Assembly: GCA_000435835.1 (NCBI GenBank)
Contig: FR883351.1
Span: 1-10,300, forward strand
Source of the DNA: Clostridium sp. CAG:221
Lineage (GTDB): Bacteria > Bacillota > Clostridia > Clostridiales > Clostridiaceae
Length of the DNA stretch: 10,300 nucleotides
Direction of reading: 5' to 3'
In this document: positions 7,463-10,300 of the stretch, in pieces
Layout: each line of letters opens with the position of its first letter
Position numbering within the stretch: the first letter of the stretch is position 1
Position numbers and translations under genes: made by a program
Notes under the pieces: generated by a model
What the model saw: only the letters and a program-made list of their open reading frames with translations
Databases searched by the model: none
What the model was told of the DNA's origin: nothing

Positions 7463-7491
7463 AGTATATATGACACCTTGTCATATGTCAA
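7463..7491 (-). promoter_or_regulatory. Consensus promoter of the exporter-regulator unit
   Basis: On the minus strand a perfect -35 TTGACA (7491-7486) and a -10 TATACT (7468-7463) are exactly 17 bases apart, the best sigma-A-type promoter in the window. It is about 55 bases upstream of the exporter ribosome binding site. The spacer is filled by operator O2, and O1 lies at the start point, so tight repression of a strong promoter is expected. Confidence 0.8.
7468..7486. promoter_or_regulatory. Operator O2 in the promoter spacer
   Basis: ATATGACA-CCT-TGTCATAT is a perfect 8-bp inverted repeat with a 3-bp centre. It occupies the interval between the -35 and -10 boxes and touches one base of each. 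A dimer bound here would exclude RNA polymerase. The core ATGACA-N3-TGTCAT is shared with O1, and the nearby TetR-family protein is the obvious candidate binder (inference). Confidence 0.75.
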
Positions 7492-7590
7492 TTAATATCC
7501 TCTATCATTTACTTAAATTTAACAAAGCTTCACCTTTTAATGTAAATACTTTAATATTATTTACCAAAATAACTTTTTTTATAAAAATAA

Positions 7591-7902
7591 ATTTCTAAAA
7601 AAAATGATTTAGAAATAACAGCTGTATTTAACAAGATCATCAGGCCATCTGTTCATTTTGAAATTCATCCTTATATTGAAAATCTTACAAGGATAACTAC
7701 TGAAATGGTTGCTACTGAAAACTATTTTCCTGAAGTCTATAATGATTTTTTAAACTTCATTGGTAAGGAAGAGCAAAAAATTTATACTGAACAACTTTTT
7801 GCACAATTTGAAAAAATGTATAACCGCAAACTCTCATCCCAAGAAAAAGACATGATTAAACTTGCTTATATAATGGGTAAAACTAATCAGTTCTCAAAAT
7901 AG
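7591..7902 (+). pseudogene. Gene remnant or small hypothetical protein, N-terminus missing
   Basis: An open frame runs from 7591 to the stop at 7900-7902 but has no start codon before the ATG at 7705. That ATG would give only 65 residues (MVATENYFPEVYNDFL... to GKTNQFSK) with a weak, distant AAGGA site. The part before it also reads like protein (AVFNKIIRPSVHFEIHPYIE), so the stretch looks like the C-terminal end of a longer helical protein that lost its front. The frame opens at the edge of a hairpin, ATTTCTAAA (7591-7599)/TTTAGAAAT (7608-7616). The product is not recognised. A real 65-residue gene starting at 7705 remains possible. It is divergent from the exporter and lies upstream of the gre gene. 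Confidence 0.5.
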
Positions 7903-7980
7903 CTTTATTTTTATAGATATTTTATATTTCATTTAAATAAAAATATTATATAATATACTTCGAGGGAGGTGCTTTTAATA

Positions 7981-8448
7981 ATGAATAATCAATTAACTAA
8001 AGAAAATCTAAAGAAATTGCAAGATGAATTAGATTATAGAATGACGGTAAAAAGAGCGGAAATAGCAAAAGAAAAAATGATTGCTGCTGCTCATGGAGAT
8101 AGATCTGAAAACGCAGAATATAAAGCAGCTTGTGCTGAATATAGAGAAAATGATAATAGAATACAATACTTACTTACCATGATTTCAACTGCTACTGTAA
8201 TAGACGAAAGCAGCTTAGATAAATCTGTTCTGGGCATTAATAGCAAAGCCAAAATAAAATTTATTGAAGATGATTTTGAAGATATTATAACTCTTGTTAC
8301 AACTATGGATATGGACCCTGAAAACATGCTTATCAGCATAGAATCTGATTTAGGAAAAGCATTAAGTGGAAAAAAAGCTGGAGATATAGTGGAAGTTAAT
8401 GCTCCTGGTGATAACTATACAATTGAAATCATAGAAATAATGGACTAA
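7981..8448 (+). CDS. greA: Transcription elongation factor, GreA/GreB family
   Basis: The 155-residue protein is a Gre factor, which enters the RNA polymerase secondary channel and stimulates cleavage of backtracked RNA. An N-terminal coiled coil (about 1-74) carries the tip motif HGDRSENAEYKAA (38-50) with the acidic pair D40 and E43. The C-terminal FKBP-like domain contains ISIESDLGKALSGKKAGDIVEV (118-139), close to the family's ISPESPLGKAL pattern. The Arg in GDRSENA and the YRENDNRIQYL stretch recall GreB more than the GDLSENAEY of standard GreA, so it may be a second Gre paralogue. The start at 7981 follows GGGAGG (7964-7969); an in-frame GTG at 7969 overlaps that site and is rejected. 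A TATAAT at 7949-7954 is a possible -10 box without a good -35. The stop codon lies inside the terminator stem. Confidence 0.92.
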   Translation: MNNQLTKENLKKLQDELDYRMTVKRAEIAKEKMIAAAHGDRSENAEYKAACAEYRENDNRIQYLLTMISTATVIDESSLDKSVLGINSKAKIKFIEDDFEDIITLVTTMDMDPENMLISIESDLGKALSGKKAGDIVEVNAPGDNYTIEIIEIMD

Positions 8449-8476
8449 TGATTTAATCATTAGTCCATTTTTATTT
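8441..8476 (+). terminator. Strong terminator between the gre gene and the YqeY gene
   Basis: TGGACTAATGAT (8441-8452) and ATCATTAGTCCA (8456-8467) form a perfect 12-bp stem with a 3-base loop, followed by TTTTTATTT. The gre stop codon (8446-8448) lies within the left arm. On the minus strand the stem is followed by a shorter T-rich tract (TTATTTCT), so it may also stop transcripts from the convergent YqeY gene, which ends at 8482. Confidence 0.9.
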
Positions 8477-8481
8477 GCCAA

Positions 8482-8916
8482 TTATAATAATGCCTTTACC
8501 ATTGGATTAATTTTTGATCTATCAAATTTCCCACTAACTTTTGGCATTATTTCCTTCATTATTTTACCCATATCTGCTGCTGTATAGTTACCACTTGCAA
8601 TAATTTCTTTAAGCATTTCATTAACTTCATCATCAGTTAATTTCTTTGGAAGATATGGTGTTAAAACTTCTATGGCAAAATTTCCTTCAGCTATTTTTTC
8701 TTCATTATTAGCTTGCTTTGCATATTCTAAAGCTTCTTTATTTTGTTTTATACTTTTTTCAATTATCTTTATAACATTTTCATCTGAAATGTCTTCTCTA
8801 TTATTAACTTCATATGCTTTAATTTCAGCATTTACAAGTCTTAATACATTTACCTTAGCCTTATCTCTTGCTTTCATTGCTGCTATTTCATCTTTTTTCA
8901 ATGTTTCTTTTAACAT
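8482..8916 (-). CDS. yqeY: GatB/YqeY domain protein
   Basis: The 144-residue protein matches the YqeY family (about 147 residues), which shares its fold with the tail domain of GatB, the amidotransferase subunit that recognises tRNA. Family marks are the opening DEIAAMKARDKAKVNVLR (9-26), TPYLPKKLTDDEV (86-98), and the C-terminal DMGKIMKEIMPKVSGKFD (115-132). The exact role of stand-alone YqeY is not established; a link to tRNA or to transamidation is inferred from the fold. The start at 8916 is fixed by the family N-terminus and by an in-frame TAG seven codons upstream. Its ribosome binding site is weak (ACGGAAAA) and follows a hairpin in the leader. It is a single gene, convergent with the gre gene, with glycerate kinase upstream on the same strand. 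Confidence 0.9.
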   Translation of the reverse strand: MLKETLKKDEIAAMKARDKAKVNVLRLVNAEIKAYEVNNREDISDENVIKIIEKSIKQNKEALEYAKQANNEEKIAEGNFAIEVLTPYLPKKLTDDEVNEMLKEIIASGNYTAADMGKIMKEIMPKVSGKFDRSKINPMVKALL

Positions 8917-8925
8917 AAATTTTCC

Positions 8926-8947
8926 GTTAGTATCCTATAATACTAAC
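8926..8947 (-). repeat. Hairpin in the leader of the YqeY gene
   Basis: GTTAGTAT (8926-8933) and ATACTAAC (8940-8947) are perfect 8-bp arms around a 6-base loop, ending about 10 bases before the YqeY start codon. On the minus strand an AGAGGTG site just upstream precedes GTG-TTA-GTA-TTA-TAG, a possible four-codon leader in frame with yqeY. It could be an operator or an RNA structure affecting translation; neither is shown. Confidence 0.4.
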
Positions 8948-8995
8948 ACTTCACCTCTTTCATATATTTTTTACTAAATTATAACATAATTGATT

Positions 8996-9030
8996 ATAAT
9001 GTGCGATATTCTTCATTGTGGCACTATTAT
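8996..9030 (-). repeat. Imperfect inverted repeat downstream of glycerate kinase
   Basis: ATAATGTGC (8996-9004) and GCAC-T-ATTAT (9021-9030) pair with one bulged base around a 16-base loop. It lies about 40 bases past the glycerate kinase stop on the minus strand and could serve as a weak terminator, but it has no clean T run afterwards. Confidence 0.3.
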
Positions 9031-9071
9031 TTAATAAATATACTTACTTAACTAATTTTTTCATATTAAAA

Positions 9072-10220
9072 CTATATACAGCTTATATTTAGAAGTCTTA
9101 TTATATTTTCTGATGTTTTTTCAACATTTTCTGGTCCCTTTACCAAAGCCTCTTCAATGGATGTAACACCTCTCATTATACCAAATATAGCATCTATACC
9201 TTTATCATATAAGGCATCTATATCATTTCCAACTCTTCCAGCTAAAGCTATCACCGGCTTATTATATTTTTTAGCTATCATTGCTACTCCTAAAGGCGTT
9301 TTACCATACTGTGTTTGAAAATCTATACTCCCTTCACCAGTCCACACCATATCTGCATCTCTAACTTTTTCTTCAAGATTTGCATATTCTATCACCATTT
9401 CAATACCACTTTTTAATTTTACATCTAAAAATGCCATAAGCCCTGCTCCTAATCCGCCTGCTGCTCCTGCTCCTGCTTTACTAATAACATCTTTACCTAA
9501 TTGTTCTTTTATGACCTCAGCATAATGGCTCAAATTTTGGTCTAGTATTTCAATCATTTCTCTTGTGGCGCCTTTTTGTGGTCCAAATACATATGATGCT
9601 CCTTCTTTTCCACAAAGAGGGTTATTTACATCACAAGCCACTTCCACAGAAACATATTTTAATCTCTCATCAAGATTTGATAAATCTATGGTATGTAATT
9701 TAGCCAATGCTCCCCCACCATATGATAAGTCATCTCCATTTTCATCTAACAATCTTCCTCCTAAAGCCTGTATAAATCCAGCTCCTCCATCATTAGTAGC
9801 ACTTCCACCAATGCCTATTAAAAGTTTTTTTACCCCTTTATCAAGACATGCTTTTATAAGCTGCCCAGTTCCAAATGTTGTTGTAATTAATGGATTTCTT
9901 TTTTCTGAATCAACTAGATGGATTCCGCTGGCACTAGCCATTTCTATGACACCAATCTCTCCATTACCTAAAATTCCATATTCAGCTACTACATTATTAC
10001 CAAGGGGCCCCACTACTTCTTTTGAATATACCCTTCCACCTGTTGCATCCACTAAAGATTGCATAGTTCCTTCTCCTCCATCAGCCATGGGAACATGTAT
10101 GCATCTAATCTGAGAATTAGCCTTCCTTATTCCTCTCTCCATAGCTTCACATACTTCCTTTGCTGTCATGCTTTCCTTAAAAGAATCTGGTGCTAATACA
10201 ATTACTAAATCCTTTTTCAT
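9072..10220 (-). CDS. glxK: Glycerate kinase, type II (GlxK/GarK family)
   Basis: This 382-residue cytoplasmic enzyme phosphorylates D-glycerate with ATP; members of this family usually make 2-phosphoglycerate, feeding lower glycolysis. Family motifs appear in order: APDSFKESM (10-18), ADGGEGT (46-52), the glycine-rich GIGGSATNDGG (136-146), CDVNNPL (196-202), FGPQKGA (212-218), GAGAAGGLGAG (250-260) and TGEGSID (294-300). Length fits the family (about 375-385) and no expected motif is missing. The start has GAGGG seven bases upstream. A TATAAT on the minus strand (10263-10258) is a possible -10 box, but no good -35 is visible before the window ends. No glyoxylate, galactarate or serine-pathway genes lie alongside, so its glycerate source is unknown. 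The gene stands alone, with about 155 bases to the YqeY gene. Confidence 0.95.
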   Translation of the reverse strand: MKKDLVIVLAPDSFKESMTAKEVCEAMERGIRKANSQIRCIHVPMADGGEGTMQSLVDATGGRVYSKEVVGPLGNNVVAEYGILGNGEIGVIEMASASGIHLVDSEKRNPLITTTFGTGQLIKACLDKGVKKLLIGIGGSATNDGGAGFIQALGGRLLDENGDDLSYGGGALAKLHTIDLSNLDERLKYVSVEVACDVNNPLCGKEGASYVFGPQKGATREMIEILDQNLSHYAEVIKEQLGKDVISKAGAGAAGGLGAGLMAFLDVKLKSGIEMVIEYANLEEKVRDADMVWTGEGSIDFQTQYGKTPLGVAMIAKKYNKPVIALAGRVGNDIDALYDKGIDAIFGIMRGVTSIEEALVKGPENVEKTSENIIRLLNISCI

Positions 10221-10300
10221 AAACTTCCCTCAATATATTTTTTATCATTCTTTTATAATTATATCATTTTATTTATTTGCCTTTTTAATGATAAAATATT

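Noticed and set aside
9565..10113. A 182-codon open frame on the plus strand
   Set aside because: It is antisense to glycerate kinase, whose family motifs are clear; the antisense product is proline- and serine-rich with no recognisable domain and no ribosome binding site of note.
10241..10297. Distant inverted repeat TTTATCATT/AATGATAAA upstream of glycerate kinase
   Set aside because: The arms are AT-rich and separated by nearly 40 bases near the window edge, so chance is a sufficient explanation.

Overview
The window looks like the chromosome of a low-GC, anaerobic, spore-former-type Firmicute, most likely Clostridium sensu stricto. The pointers are the AT-rich intergenic DNA, strong AGGAGG ribosome binding sites, an [FeFe]-hydrogenase-family protein, and a dehydrogenase that resembles the clostridial bile-acid 7alpha-hydroxysteroid dehydrogenases. 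No tRNA, rRNA, CRISPR array, prophage or intact insertion sequence was seen.

Layout from left to right. A 51-residue zinc-ribbon protein (minus strand, with its own terminator) is divergent from a soluble [FeFe] hydrogenase of the TSCCCP type (plus). The hydrogenase converges, across a 329-base gap rich in hairpins, on a minus-strand pair: phosphopentomutase (deoB), then 7alpha-hydroxysteroid dehydrogenase (hdhA-like). Next comes a minus-strand drug-efflux-type module: a fused ATPase-permease ABC exporter followed by its TetR-family regulator. The exporter promoter is unusually readable, with a consensus -35/-10 pair and two ATGACA-N3-TGTCAT palindromes, one filling the spacer and one at the predicted transcription start. 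Upstream of that promoter is a coding-like plus-strand stretch without a proper start, probably a gene remnant. A GreA/GreB-family elongation factor (plus) and a YqeY/GatB-like protein (minus) then converge on a perfect 12-bp terminator stem. A type II glycerate kinase (minus) closes the window.

How the genes work together. Most are single-gene or two-gene units with unrelated housekeeping or accessory roles. The clear functional unit is exporter plus TetR regulator, whose sequence suggests repression of the exporter promoter by the linked regulator. deoB and the dehydrogenase may share a transcript, since no terminator lies in their 63-base gap, although their chemistry is unrelated. The dehydrogenase points to an animal-gut or bile-exposed lifestyle. 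The hydrogenase points to H2 metabolism or sensing. I see no wholly new multi-gene system. The items most worth following up are the double operator, the hairpin-rich gap at 1964-2153, the truncated reading frame at 7591-7902 and the variant hydrogenase.
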